From contig NZ_JAUSST010000013.1 in assembly GCF_030812415.1 (NCBI RefSeq), positions 1-64,000 of the forward strand: a stretch of 64,000 nucleotides of DNA, given 5' to 3'. Numbering within the stretch: position 1 is the first letter of the stretch; every line of letters starts with the position of its first letter. The position numbers and the translations under genes were made by a program. Positions 7,833-16,535 of the stretch are shown piece by piece. The stretch is from Paenibacillus harenae. GTDB taxonomy: Bacteria; Bacillota; Bacilli; Paenibacillales; Paenibacillaceae. The notes below the pieces were generated by a model that was not told the DNA's origin, made no database searches, and saw nothing but the letters and a program-made list of their open reading frames with translations.

Positions 7833-8354
7833 TTGATTTGCCAGGAATGCGGTAAGAGGCCGGCAACGCTTCATTTTACGAAAATTATTAACGGCGAGAA
7901 AACGGAGTTTCACATTTGTGAAGGCTGCGCCAGAGAGAAGGGCGAGGGCATACCGGGGGCACCGAATAGTTTTTCTATTCATAGCTTGCTGTCGGGACTT
8001 CTTGACTTCGAATCGACTGGCGGACCCAGCTTCGCGAATCAGCAGCAGCAAGCGATACGTTGCGAGGAATGCGGTTTAACGTATACGCAATTCAGCAAGA
8101 TCGGGAGATTCGGCTGCAGCGCTTGCTACCAGCAGTTTGCCGATAAACTTGATCCATTGCTGAAGCGGGTTCATGGCAGTACGGTCCATATGGGAAAAAT
8201 TCCGAAGCGTTCAGGCGGACAAATTCAGTGCAAGCGGGAGATCGAACAGCTTCGGCGCGATTTGCAAGCGCAGATCGAGCAAGAGGAGTTCGAAAGCGCA
8301 GCTAAACTGCGTGACCGCATTCGCGAGTTGGAACGCAAGATAGCGGATCTGTAG
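7833..8354 (+). CDS. mcsA: McsA, activator of the McsB arginine kinase
   Basis: A 173-residue zinc-binding adaptor. CxxC pairs are visible at the N terminus (MICQECGKRP, CEGCAREKG) and in the middle (RCEECG, GCSACYQQF). The C-terminal 35 residues form a UVR domain (QIEQEEFESAAKLRDRIREL) of the kind also found in ClpC and UvrB. McsA stimulates McsB and helps target proteins to ClpCP. Start TTG 7833 follows GGGAGGAGGG. It lies 25 bp behind ctsR and 35 bp before mcsB. Confidence 0.96.
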   Translation: MICQECGKRPATLHFTKIINGEKTEFHICEGCAREKGEGIPGAPNSFSIHSLLSGLLDFESTGGPSFANQQQQAIRCEECGLTYTQFSKIGRFGCSACYQQFADKLDPLLKRVHGSTVHMGKIPKRSGGQIQCKREIEQLRRDLQAQIEQEEFESAAKLRDRIRELERKIADL

Positions 8355-8389
8355 ACGCTGTAAGCTGGCATGGAAGGAGGAAGTCTCTC

Positions 8390-9475
8390 TTGACGAAGCA
8401 TCGATTTACGCAAGAAGCGCTAAGCGATTGGATGAAGAGCGGAGGACCCGATACCGAGGTCGTCATTAGCAGCCGAGTCCGAATCGCTCGCAACTTGCGC
8501 CATCATCCATTCCCGATGCTGGCCACGAACCAGCAATCCAAGGAAGTGATGGAGCAGCTCACTAAGGTTGGCAAAGCAGGCAGGTTAAGCGAAATCGGGC
8601 AATTCGAGACGGTGCTGTTATCCGAACTGAGCGAGCTCGATAAGCGAGTGCTTGTGGAGAAGCATCTCATTAGTCCCAACTTGGCCAATGAGTCGCGAGG
8701 CGGAGCTGTTATTCTCAATCATGACGAATCCGTCAGCATTATGATTAACGAAGAAGATCATTTGCGCATCCAATGTTTATATCCGGGTTTTCAGATCCAA
8801 GAGGCTTGGACATTGGCCAGCGGAATTGACGATATTTTTGAAGCGGAGGCGGATTACGCTTTCGACGAGAAACGCGGCTACTTAACGTCTTGTCCGACGA
8901 ACGTCGGAACGGGCATACGGGCGTCGGTGATGATGCATTTGCCGGCGCTGGTGCTGACCCAGCAAATCAACCGCATTTTATCGGCGGTAACGCAAGTCGG
9001 GCTGGCCGTTAGAGGATTGTACGGCGAGGGCAGCGAAGCGCTCGGTAATTTGTTTCAAATTTCGAATCAAATTACGCTCGGGCAATCGGAGAACGAAATT
9101 ATTGATAACTTGCATGGCGTAGCCAAGCAGATCATCGAGCATGAGAAGGCGGCACGCAGGCGGCTTCTGGAGGAATCGCGGCTTCGCATCGAGGATCGGG
9201 TGAGCCGTTCATACGGCATCTTGTCCCATGCGGCGATTATGGATTCCAAGGAAGCTGCACAGCGGTTGTCGGATGTGAGGCTTGGCGCAGACCTCGGTCT
9301 ATTACCGAATGTGGCGCCGCAAGTACTGAATGAATTATTGGTAATGACGCAGCCCGGATTTCTTCAACAAACTTTTAATGAGAAGATGAGTCCGGAGCAA
9401 AGGGATTACAGGAGAGCAGAACTCATACGCAAGCAATTGCGTGGGGAAACCGAGCATGGGGGTGCGTGGATATGA
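8390..9475 (+). CDS. mcsB: McsB, protein arginine kinase
   Basis: A 361-residue member of the ATP:guanido phosphotransferase fold that phosphorylates protein arginines, marking them for ClpCP degradation and inactivating CtsR. The family signature SSRVRIARNLR is near residue 28, and the catalytic loop with its Cys is in TSCPTNVGTG. Length is typical. Start TTG 8390 follows AAGGAGGAAG. Its TGA overlaps the clpC start codon (ATGA), so the two are translationally coupled. Confidence 0.96.
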   Translation: MTKHRFTQEALSDWMKSGGPDTEVVISSRVRIARNLRHHPFPMLATNQQSKEVMEQLTKVGKAGRLSEIGQFETVLLSELSELDKRVLVEKHLISPNLANESRGGAVILNHDESVSIMINEEDHLRIQCLYPGFQIQEAWTLASGIDDIFEAEADYAFDEKRGYLTSCPTNVGTGIRASVMMHLPALVLTQQINRILSAVTQVGLAVRGLYGEGSEALGNLFQISNQITLGQSENEIIDNLHGVAKQIIEHEKAARRRLLEESRLRIEDRVSRSYGILSHAAIMDSKEAAQRLSDVRLGADLGLLPNVAPQVLNELLVMTQPGFLQQTFNEKMSPEQRDYRRAELIRKQLRGETEHGGAWI

Positions 9476-11931
9476 TGTTTGGACGGTTTACGGAACGAGC
9501 TCAGAAGGTGCTCGCATTGGCGCAAGAGGAAGCGGTGCGGCTTGGACATAACAATATCGGCACGGAGCATATTTTGCTCGGTCTTATCCGCGAAGGGGAA
9601 GGCATTGCGGCTAAGGCGCTTATTGGATTAGGACTTGGCCTTGAGAAAATTCAAGACGAGGTGGAAGCGCTCATCGGGCGCGGCCAAGAGCAGCCGAACA
9701 ATATTGCTTACACGCCGCGAGCTAAGAAAGTCATTGAACTGTCGATGGACGAAGCGAGAAAGCTCGGCCATACGTACGTAGGCACGGAGCATATTCTGCT
9801 TGGTCTCATTCGCGAAGGCGAAGGCGTGGCTGCCCGCGTGCTTAACAACCTGGGTATTAGCCTGAACAAAGCGCGTCAACAAGTGCTGCAGCTGCTTGGC
9901 AGCAGCGAAGCTGTATCGAGCAGTCACGGATCTCAGGCGAACGTGAGCACTCCAACGCTCGATGGGCTGGCTAGAGACCTTACGGCATACGCCAAAGAAA
10001 ACAACCTTGATCCGGTTATCGGACGGAGCAAGGAAATCGAGCGCGTTATTCAAGTGCTCAGCCGCCGTACGAAAAATAATCCTGTATTGATCGGCGAACC
10101 TGGCGTTGGTAAGACGGCTATCGCCGAAGGGCTTGCCCAGAAAATTATCGCCAACGAAATTCCGGAGACGCTCCGCGACAAGCGGGTTATGACGCTTGAT
10201 ATGGGCTCCGTTGTCGCTGGAACGAAGTACCGCGGCGAGTTCGAGGATCGTTTGAAAAAAATCATGGATGAAATTCGCCAAGCCGGAAATATCATTCTGT
10301 TCATCGATGAGCTTCATACGCTGATCGGAGCAGGCGGCGCGGAAGGCGCAATTGACGCCTCCAACATCTTGAAGCCGGCGCTTGCCCGCGGCGAGCTGCA
10401 GTGCATAGGGGCTACGACGCTGGATGAATATCGCAAGTACATCGAGAAGGATGCAGCTCTTGAACGCCGCTTCCAACCGATCACGGTCGATCAGCCATCG
10501 CCGGAAGAAGCGATTCAAATATTGCACGGTTTGCGCGATCGTTACGAGGCGCATCACCGCGTGAAAATTACGGACGATGCGATCGTTCAAGCGGTTAAGC
10601 TGTCGGACCGTTACATTACGGACCGCTTCCTGCCGGACAAAGCCATTGACCTGATCGACGAAGCAAGCTCCAAAGTAAGACTGAACTCCTACACGGTACC
10701 GCCGAACTTGAAGCAGCTCGAGAACCGTCTTGAAGATATACGCAAGGAGAAGGACGCAGCCGTTCAAAGCCAAGAGTTCGAGAAGGCGGCGGCGCTTCGC
10801 GATACCGAACAGAAGATTCGCGAAGAGCTTGACGTAACGAAGAACCAATGGAAAGAAAAACAAGGCCGCACCGATTCCGAAGTTACGCCGGAAGATATCG
10901 CTCAAGTGGTTGCAAGCTGGACCGGCATTCCGGTCAGCAAGCTGGCTGAAGAAGAAACGGAGCGTCTGCTGAAGATGGAATCGATCCTGCATGGCCGCGT
11001 TATCGGTCAAGAGGAAGCCGTCAAGTCGGTATCCCGCGCGATCCGCCGCGCCCGCGCAGGTCTGAAGGATCCGAAGCGCCCGATCGGCTCGTTCATCTTC
11101 CTTGGCCCTACTGGGGTAGGTAAGACGGAGCTGGCGCGCGCGCTTGCGGAAGCGATGTTCGGCGACGAGAATGCGGTCATCCGCATCGATATGTCGGAAT
11201 ATATGGAGAAGCATTCGACTTCGCGTCTCGTCGGAGCGCCTCCAGGTTATGTCGGCTACGAAGAGGGCGGCCAGCTTACAGAAAAGGTTCGCCGCAAGCC
11301 GTACTCGGTTGTCCTGCTTGACGAGATCGAGAAAGCACATCCGGAAGTATTCAATATCTTGCTTCAAGTGCTTGAGGACGGTCGTCTGACCGATTCCAAA
11401 GGCCGTGTCGTTGACTTCCGCAACACGCTCATCATCATGACGTCCAACGTCGGCGCTGATCAAATCAAACGCAATTCATCGCTCGGCTTCACGGCCGTGC
11501 AAGATGCGGGAAGAGACTTCACGATAATGAAAGACAAAGTGATGGCTGAGCTTAAGAAAAGCTTCCGTCCGGAGTTCTTGAACCGGATCGACGAGAGCAT
11601 CGTGTTCCACTCGCTTGGCGAGGAGCATATCGCTCAGATCGTGACGCTCATGTCCGACGAACTGCGCAAGCGTCTGCGCGAGCAAGAGGTAGACTTCATA
11701 TTGACCGATGCCGCGAAGGCATTCCTTGCGAAGGAAGGCTACGATCCGCAATACGGCGCGCGTCCGCTGCGCCGCGCGATTCAGAAGCATATCGAGGACC
11801 GTCTTTCCGAGGATCTGCTTATAGGCAATATCCAGAAGGGCGACGCGTTCACGATCGACGAAAAGGACGGCGCGCTGACCGTTACGAAAGCAGCCGTAGC
11901 GCCTGCTCCCGAAGAGCCGGCTACCAAATAA
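9472..11931 (+). CDS. clpC: ClpC, AAA+ unfoldase of the ClpCP protease
   Basis: An 819-residue Hsp100 chaperone. It has two Clp_N repeats (to about residue 145), AAA module 1 with Walker A GEPGVGKTA near 208, a middle UVR segment (SQEFEKAAALRDTEQKIREE), and AAA module 2 with Walker A GPTGVGKTE near 545 and a D2-small domain. It feeds substrates to ClpP with adaptors such as McsB and MecA. An in-frame GTG at 9466 exists, but ATG 9472 gives the conserved MMFGRFTERAQKVL start and overlaps the mcsB stop. A strong terminator ends the operon. Confidence 0.97.
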   Translation: MMFGRFTERAQKVLALAQEEAVRLGHNNIGTEHILLGLIREGEGIAAKALIGLGLGLEKIQDEVEALIGRGQEQPNNIAYTPRAKKVIELSMDEARKLGHTYVGTEHILLGLIREGEGVAARVLNNLGISLNKARQQVLQLLGSSEAVSSSHGSQANVSTPTLDGLARDLTAYAKENNLDPVIGRSKEIERVIQVLSRRTKNNPVLIGEPGVGKTAIAEGLAQKIIANEIPETLRDKRVMTLDMGSVVAGTKYRGEFEDRLKKIMDEIRQAGNIILFIDELHTLIGAGGAEGAIDASNILKPALARGELQCIGATTLDEYRKYIEKDAALERRFQPITVDQPSPEEAIQILHGLRDRYEAHHRVKITDDAIVQAVKLSDRYITDRFLPDKAIDLIDEASSKVRLNSYTVPPNLKQLENRLEDIRKEKDAAVQSQEFEKAAALRDTEQKIREELDVTKNQWKEKQGRTDSEVTPEDIAQVVASWTGIPVSKLAEEETERLLKMESILHGRVIGQEEAVKSVSRAIRRARAGLKDPKRPIGSFIFLGPTGVGKTELARALAEAMFGDENAVIRIDMSEYMEKHSTSRLVGAPPGYVGYEEGGQLTEKVRRKPYSVVLLDEIEKAHPEVFNILLQVLEDGRLTDSKGRVVDFRNTLIIMTSNVGADQIKRNSSLGFTAVQDAGRDFTIMKDKVMAELKKSFRPEFLNRIDESIVFHSLGEEHIAQIVTLMSDELRKRLREQEVDFILTDAAKAFLAKEGYDPQYGARPLRRAIQKHIEDRLSEDLLIGNIQKGDAFTIDEKDGALTVTKAAVAPAPEEPATK

Positions 11932-11937
11932 AGCACG

Positions 11938-11974
11938 AAGAGGTTGAGGGGCATAAGCCCTTCAACCTCTTTTT
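11938..11974 (+). terminator. Terminator of the ctsR-clpC operon
   Basis: AAGAGGTTGA-GGG pairs with CCC-TCAACCTCTT around a short loop, followed by T5, immediately behind clpC. Confidence 0.93.
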
Positions 11975-12076
11975 GATTTCTAATTCATGCGGGATTTCGG
12001 CGATTTGCTTTCCTCATCAACCCGATCATCCACTTCTGCCGGGAGCATTTGATTCTGGTTTTGCGCCGCCAAACCT

Positions 12077-12150
12077 TCATCCACATGTGGATATATCGCA
12101 GGTCAAGCTTCCGAGTCGGACTTATTCACAATCGGCCAGCCTGTGGATGA
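12077..12150. promoter_or_regulatory. DnaA-box cluster A (near-consensus)
   Basis: Four 9-mers close to the DnaA box TTATNCACA fall within 74 bp: TCATCCACA (12077) abutting TGTGGATAT (12086) as a perfect palindrome, TTATTCACA (12122) and TGTGGATGA (12142). They lie mostly in the gap between the clpC terminator and the end of the anti-sigma gene. Each single site has at most one deviation. Function unknown; see cluster B at 14708-14990. Confidence 0.5.
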
Positions 12151-12154
12151 ATCC

Positions 12155-13513
12155 TTATTTGACTGGAATTTTAACGGCCAGTTCATCCCAGATAGCTGGA
12201 GCAGGCAATTTCCAACCAGCCAAATACATGGACTTGCCACTCGAATCCTCCAGCTGCAGCGGTGCGTACTCTTGCGTAAACGAATACGTACTGCGGTCTG
12301 CAAGCTTTGGGGCTCCAAGCTTTGTAAGCAGTTCTCCGTTACCGTCCTCGAGCCAGAAGGAGTTAGCCTGATTGAACGGATCTAAGCCTTCTACCTTGAA
12401 ATGCAACACCGTTTTATCGGGCAAAAGCTCCGCTTCCGTTATCGTTACCGTACCGGTCCCCCCTTGCGTTAGGGCGATAGGCAGCAGTTCCGGATCGAAC
12501 GCAGTTTGATTTTTTACTAAAGTTTTGCCTGAAGTATCTAGTTTATAAGGCTTAATAACCAAAAATTCCGGCAGGGCTTCGATTGGGGAAAAGTGAATCC
12601 GGTACTCCGTTTTGTACAGATCTAGTTCTTTGGAATAGTCGCTATAGCCTCTGTAACCGGAGTATTGAAGCTGTTGTCCTTTATCGTCGTATACGAAGAA
12701 GCCTCGTTCCACTACGGTGCTTTTCTCTGCCAATTCCACGTTGATCGCCGTGATGGCAGGCGTCATTGTCACTTTTTTGACCGATAATGTCGTTTCTCCT
12801 GATGTAGCGCTAGGCGGCGTTTCATCAAATGAGCGTACCGTTATTCCCTCTGTCAGCTTGCTGACAGGAAGGCGGAAATTCCAAGAGCCTTTCGTTGTCT
12901 GCCATCCCGTATCGTTCGAGTAGTGCTGTATGCCTTTCAGCTTCAACGTAAGCTCGAATTGGTCGGGGAGAGTGCCGTCAGCTTCATAATCCAGATATCC
13001 GGTGTATTGATTATTTCCCACTTCGGAAGAACCGCCGCCGCCGAGGAGCGTTTCCACCGGTTCGCCGTTAATGAGCATTTCAGCATTCGAAGGCGTTACA
13101 AAATGCTCTGCCTCAATCGTATAGCCAATCGCTAGCCGAATGCCGTCATATAACACATCGGTAACCGTCATGCGAATCCCTTTATCTTCTGCTGCTTGAT
13201 TCAGCTTGGTTGCAATGCCCTTCTGTCCGGATAGCTGCAAGCCGGCATCGCCGACCATCTCGAAGACCGATCCAATCAGCGGTGTATTCGTTAATGCTCC
13301 GGCGATCGTCGGAGATACGAAGGAGGAGCCGACGAGCAAGGCAAGCGATGCAACGGCTGCTGTAACGCCAACGGCGGCTTTTCTCGGAAGCCGATTCCGT
13401 TTCTTGAGTGATAGTAAGGTTTCATCCACACGCGAGCTAACCAGCTCCGGCACGGGCGAATAAGACTGCCTCAGCATTCGATTTAATTCCATATCCGGTT
13501 CATGATCATTCAT
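12155..13513 (-). CDS. Anti-sigma factor, DUF4179 family
   Basis: A 452-residue membrane protein encoded directly behind an ECF sigma factor, with an 8-bp overlap that implies translational coupling. The N-terminal 45 residues are cytosolic and should bind the sigma factor. One membrane helix follows (AAVGVTAAVASLALLVGSSF), then about 380 extracellular residues containing a DUF4179-like segment and a beta-rich DUF5643-like C-terminal half. No zinc anti-sigma HxxxCxxC motif is seen. Release of the sigma factor presumably follows proteolysis or ligand sensing outside the cell; the signal is unknown. Confidence 0.85.
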   Translation of the reverse strand: MNDHEPDMELNRMLRQSYSPVPELVSSRVDETLLSLKKRNRLPRKAAVGVTAAVASLALLVGSSFVSPTIAGALTNTPLIGSVFEMVGDAGLQLSGQKGIATKLNQAAEDKGIRMTVTDVLYDGIRLAIGYTIEAEHFVTPSNAEMLINGEPVETLLGGGGSSEVGNNQYTGYLDYEADGTLPDQFELTLKLKGIQHYSNDTGWQTTKGSWNFRLPVSKLTEGITVRSFDETPPSATSGETTLSVKKVTMTPAITAINVELAEKSTVVERGFFVYDDKGQQLQYSGYRGYSDYSKELDLYKTEYRIHFSPIEALPEFLVIKPYKLDTSGKTLVKNQTAFDPELLPIALTQGGTGTVTITEAELLPDKTVLHFKVEGLDPFNQANSFWLEDGNGELLTKLGAPKLADRSTYSFTQEYAPLQLEDSSGKSMYLAGWKLPAPAIWDELAVKIPVK

Positions 13514-14027
13514 TGGTCATGCTCCTTTCCTGTCGTATATAACGAGATAGCTTCTCACGAGCGCGGTATAAGCGGGATTTGACCGTGCCTTCGGGCAATT
13601 CGAGCAGCTGTGCAATTTCCTTAAGCGGCAAATCCTCCATGTAGAATAACGTAATCGTGACACGAAGATCCTCCTCAAGTGCTTGTACTGCTTCGTTAAG
13701 CCCATAATGCTGAGGTTCATGGCTATGGGAGCTGCGTTCGGCGATGTCGGCAATCGGTATGACTTGGCTTCGATGCTTCAGCAGCCGATTGCATTCATTG
13801 ATCAAGATACGCAGCAGCCAGGTTTTAAAATATTGAGGCTCCCGCAGCGTGCGGATCGACTGGAATGCTTTGAGTATCGTTTCTTGCATCGCATCGGCGC
13901 ATTCCGTATCCGTCTTCAAATACGACTTGGCTAGACGGTACATCGATGGCTCGCACGCTTTAATAATACGGACAAAGGCGTCGTGATTGCCGCGCTTCGC
14001 TTGAAGGATATCATCTTGCTGGCTCAT
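13506..14027 (-). CDS. ECF-type RNA polymerase sigma factor (SigV/SigW-like)
   Basis: A 173-residue sigma-70 factor with only regions 2 and 4. Region 2 includes DAMQETILKAFQSIRTLREPQYFKTWL; region 4 includes LKEIAQLLELPEGTVKSRLYRAREKL, the -35-binding helix-turn-helix. The ATG follows GAAAGGAGTAAG on the minus strand. A promoter matching the ECF consensus sits 36-63 bp upstream (14063-14090), so it probably activates itself. It is co-transcribed with the DUF4179 anti-sigma gene. Target genes cannot be named from this window. Confidence 0.92.
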   Translation of the reverse strand: MSQQDDILQAKRGNHDAFVRIIKACEPSMYRLAKSYLKTDTECADAMQETILKAFQSIRTLREPQYFKTWLLRILINECNRLLKHRSQVIPIADIAERSSHSHEPQHYGLNEAVQALEEDLRVTITLFYMEDLPLKEIAQLLELPEGTVKSRLYRAREKLSRYIRQERSMTNE

Positions 14028-14062
14028 AGGCGGCTTACTCCTTTCGTATAAAATATATAGAT

Positions 14063-14090
14063 TAGATGAATGGCGGGGACAAAAGGTTCA
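14063..14090 (-). promoter_or_regulatory. ECF-type autoregulatory promoter of the sigma/anti-sigma operon
   Basis: On the minus strand, TGAACC (14090-14085), a 16-bp spacer and CATCTA (14068-14063) match the B. subtilis ECF pattern TGAAAC-N16-CGTCTA with one change in each element. The -35 is followed by the usual T run (TTTTG). Confidence 0.75.
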
Positions 14091-14182
14091 CGCATGGAAA
14101 ATAAGAAATCAACTATCGTTAAGTAACCCTATACACTCGCAAGCCCATTTATAAAGCAGAAGAAGTCGCGATTGCACTAATA

Positions 14183-14210
14183 TTGACAATGAGAATCATT
14201 ATCGTATAAT
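14183..14210 (+). promoter_or_regulatory. Sigma-A promoter of the haem monooxygenase gene
   Basis: A perfect TTGACA (14183-14188), a 16-bp spacer and a perfect TATAAT (14205-14210). The spacer is filled by a Fur box, so the promoter is expected to be strong but silenced when iron is plentiful. Confidence 0.9.
14190..14204. promoter_or_regulatory. Fur box
   Basis: TGAGAAT-C-ATTATCG matches the 7-1-7 Fur consensus TGATAAT-N-ATTATCA at 13 of 15 positions (12 of the 14 specified bases) and lies exactly between the -35 and -10 boxes. Bound Fur-Fe would exclude RNA polymerase. Confidence 0.88.
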
Positions 14211-14278
14211 GAATGAATAATCTGCGACGCAGTTTGAGAACGAAGAAACATTCTCTTTCCATATGAGGAGGCACGGAC

Positions 14279-14629
14279 ATGATCGTCGTTACGAATACGA
14301 TAAAGGTGAAGAAAGGGCACGGAGAATCGATTGCACAGCGACTTCATCAATCGAAAGGCATCGATCGGTCGCCGGGCTTCGTCCGGATGGAAGTGCTGAT
14401 GACCGAGCATATCGAAGGCCATGATGAATTGAAGGTCAGCACGACCTGGGAGAAGAAGGAGCACTTCGACGCTTGGGTGAACAGCGAAAGCTTCCGACAG
14501 ACGCAGACCCATAAGGGAATGCTTGAACAATCGGGAAGCACGGACGACGGAGTTCCGAGATCTTCCGAAAATATTATGCTCGGTTCGCAGCTATCGACCC
14601 ATAGGGTTCTCTTATCCCGGCACTCCTGA
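14279..14629 (+). CDS. Iron-regulated haem-degrading monooxygenase (HmoA/IsdG-like)
   Basis: A 116-residue protein of the antibiotic biosynthesis monooxygenase (ABM) fold. The N-terminal 85 residues follow the HmoA/IsdG pattern: MIVVTNTIKVKKGHG, SPGFVRMEVLMTE, and the WEKKEHFDAWVNSESF block, where the Trp and the following helix shape the haem pocket. The last 30 residues are Ser-rich and look disordered. The start follows GAGGAGG. The Fur box in its promoter supports a role in taking iron from haem. Alone in its transcript, with a terminator 17 bp behind. Confidence 0.85.
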   Translation: MIVVTNTIKVKKGHGESIAQRLHQSKGIDRSPGFVRMEVLMTEHIEGHDELKVSTTWEKKEHFDAWVNSESFRQTQTHKGMLEQSGSTDDGVPRSSENIMLGSQLSTHRVLLSRHS

Positions 14630-14645
14630 TATTGCTACGCGGTCC

Positions 14646-14681
14646 AAGCTCATATCCTTAAGCGGGTATGAGCTTTTTTTT
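14646..14681 (+). terminator. Terminator of the haem monooxygenase gene
   Basis: AAGCTCATA pairs with TATGAGCTT (12-base loop), followed by seven to eight T. Confidence 0.88.
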
Positions 14682-14707
14682 GCATACACCTCCGGAATTC
14701 TACAATG

Positions 14708-14990
14708 TTATCCACAAAATATTGTGCACAAGCTGTTCATAATCATGTGGATAAGTCCGATATATAGGATATATCGTTCAAATCGTATTTAACCTCTCCC
14801 TCACTTCAAAAAGGTATCGATACGGGTTCCGAGATGCAGGTCGAGGGTGCATGTGGATAATTGGCTTGTTTCGATCAACCTGCCTCGTTATTCGGTAAAT
14901 GCAATGTGCATATGTGAATGTCAATAATCACAATGTACTTGTCCACATGTGGATCATTTGGCTTGTTCTTATTTAATGAGGTGTGGATTG
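14708..14990. promoter_or_regulatory. DnaA-box cluster B
   Basis: The gap before radA contains three perfect DnaA boxes: TTATCCACA at 14708-14716 (plus), and its complement at 14746-14754 and 14852-14860. Near matches stand at 14939-14947 (TTGTCCACA), 14948-14956 (TGTGGATCA, abutting) and 14982-14990 (TGTGGATTG). The surrounding 480 bp are AT-rich and hold no gene. Such clusters outside oriC bind DnaA in B. subtilis and moderate initiation. No DnaA or DnaN gene is in the window, so this is not the oriC next to dnaA. Confidence 0.65.
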
Positions 14991-15157
14991 TTGCCAAGTT
15001 GAAAATAATAACACTAAAGCCCGCGAGAAGGAAACAACTTTGCGCATCCTGTGCATTATTTTTTTCGTATATAATGTGTGTTTATTGAAGCGGGATAAAA
15101 TGGTAAACTTTATATGTTGGCGCTAAGGCGTTTAACTAACAGCTTAAGGAGTACGGA

Positions 15158-16525
15158 ATGGCCAAAATAAAAACAAAATTCGTCTGTACCGAATGCGGTA
15201 CCGAATCCGCCAAATGGCTCGGCAAATGCCCGGGCTGCCACGCATGGAATTCCATGGTGGAAGAGAAGGAAACGGTGGTTAAGACGCAAGGTGTCGGATT
15301 GTCGTCGCTTCATACGAAAGAAAAGCCGCTATCGATCATACATATAGAAAATGGGCAGGAACCGCGTATTGAGACGAAGATGCTGGAGCTTAACCGCGTG
15401 CTCGGTGGCGGCGTCGTTCCAGGCTCGCTCATACTCGTCGGCGGCGATCCCGGTATCGGGAAGTCGACGCTGCTGCTGCAGACGTCTCACGCCTTGGCCG
15501 TCAAAGGGCTTAAGGTGCTGTACATTTCCGGCGAGGAATCGGTGCGCCAGACGCGGCTGCGGGCGGATCGCCTCGGAGCGTTGACGGAATCGCTGTATGT
15601 ATTGTGCGAGACCAATATGGAGCACATTAACGATGCCATCGATTCGCTGCAGCCGGACTTTCTTGTCATCGATTCGATTCAGACGGTGTACGATCCAGGC
15701 GTCCAATCGGCGCCGGGAAGCGTTGCGCAAGTACGTGAATGTACGGCGCATTTCATGAGAGTAGCGAAGGTTAGAGGTATCGCGACGGTGCTGGTAGGCC
15801 ATGTAACGAAGGAAGGCGCGATCGCAGGCCCGCGGCTGCTGGAGCATATGGTTGACTGCGTCTTGTACTTTGAAGGCGAACGCCATCATACATACCGCTT
15901 GCTTCGGGCGGTGAAGAACCGCTTCGGATCAACGAACGAGATCGGTATTTTCGAAATGGGAGAGGAGGGGCTTCGGGAGGTATCCAATCCCTCCGAGCTG
16001 TTCCTCTCCGAACGGCCGCTTGGCGTTTCGGGCTCAACGGTCGTGGCTAGTATGGAAGGGACACGGCCGGTGCTCGTCGAGCTGCAGGCGCTCGTCGCAA
16101 CGACGAACTTCCCGTCGCCGCGGCGGATGTCGACCGGCATCGACCATCATCGGATGGCGCTAATTATCGCCGTATTGGAGAAGCGCAACGGGATGTTCCT
16201 CCAGACGCAGGATGCGTACTTGAACGTAGCGGGGGGCGTCAAGCTGGATGAGCCCGCGGTCGATCTGGCAGCGGCGGTCAGCTTGGCATCGAGCTTCCGC
16301 GATGCGCCGACAAAGCCTTACGATGTCATATTCGGCGAGGTAGGCCTAACAGGCGAGGTTCGCGCGGTATCGCGAGCGGAACAGCGGGTGAAGGAGGCAG
16401 AGAAGCTCGGTTTCAAACGAGTCATCATGCCGGAGAAGAGCCTCAAGGGCTGGAAAGCACCCGAGGGTATAGAAATTATCGGCGTCAGCACGGTGGCGGA
16501 AGCACTTAAGGCAGCGCTTGGATAG
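15158..16525 (+). CDS. radA: RadA (Sms), DNA repair ATPase
   Basis: A 455-residue recombination protein that drives branch migration and D-loop extension. In order: a C4 zinc finger (CTECGTESAKWLGKCPGC, residues 10-27), a RecA-like core with Walker A GGDPGIGKST near residue 95, the RadA-specific KNRFG motif, and a C-terminal Lon-type domain. The ATG follows TAAGGAGTACGG. In B. subtilis radA directly follows clpC; here the sigma pair and the haem gene lie between. A TATAAT at 15070-15075 could serve as its -10 box, although no clear -35 is seen. Confidence 0.97.
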   Translation: MAKIKTKFVCTECGTESAKWLGKCPGCHAWNSMVEEKETVVKTQGVGLSSLHTKEKPLSIIHIENGQEPRIETKMLELNRVLGGGVVPGSLILVGGDPGIGKSTLLLQTSHALAVKGLKVLYISGEESVRQTRLRADRLGALTESLYVLCETNMEHINDAIDSLQPDFLVIDSIQTVYDPGVQSAPGSVAQVRECTAHFMRVAKVRGIATVLVGHVTKEGAIAGPRLLEHMVDCVLYFEGERHHTYRLLRAVKNRFGSTNEIGIFEMGEEGLREVSNPSELFLSERPLGVSGSTVVASMEGTRPVLVELQALVATTNFPSPRRMSTGIDHHRMALIIAVLEKRNGMFLQTQDAYLNVAGGVKLDEPAVDLAAAVSLASSFRDAPTKPYDVIFGEVGLTGEVRAVSRAEQRVKEAEKLGFKRVIMPEKSLKGWKAPEGIEIIGVSTVAEALKAALG

Positions 16526-16535
16526 GGGGCAAACG

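Noticed and set aside
9628..11463. Long open frame of 611 codons on the strand opposite to clpC
   Set aside because: It is the mirror of a highly codon-biased gene in an opposing frame; its predicted protein is low-complexity Arg/Leu/Phe-rich with no domain, and clpC itself is certain.
14682..15157. Chromosome replication origin (oriC)
   Set aside because: DnaA boxes are present, but there is no dnaA, dnaN, rpmH or gyrase gene nearby and no obvious DNA-unwinding element next to them; an accessory DnaA-binding cluster is a better reading.
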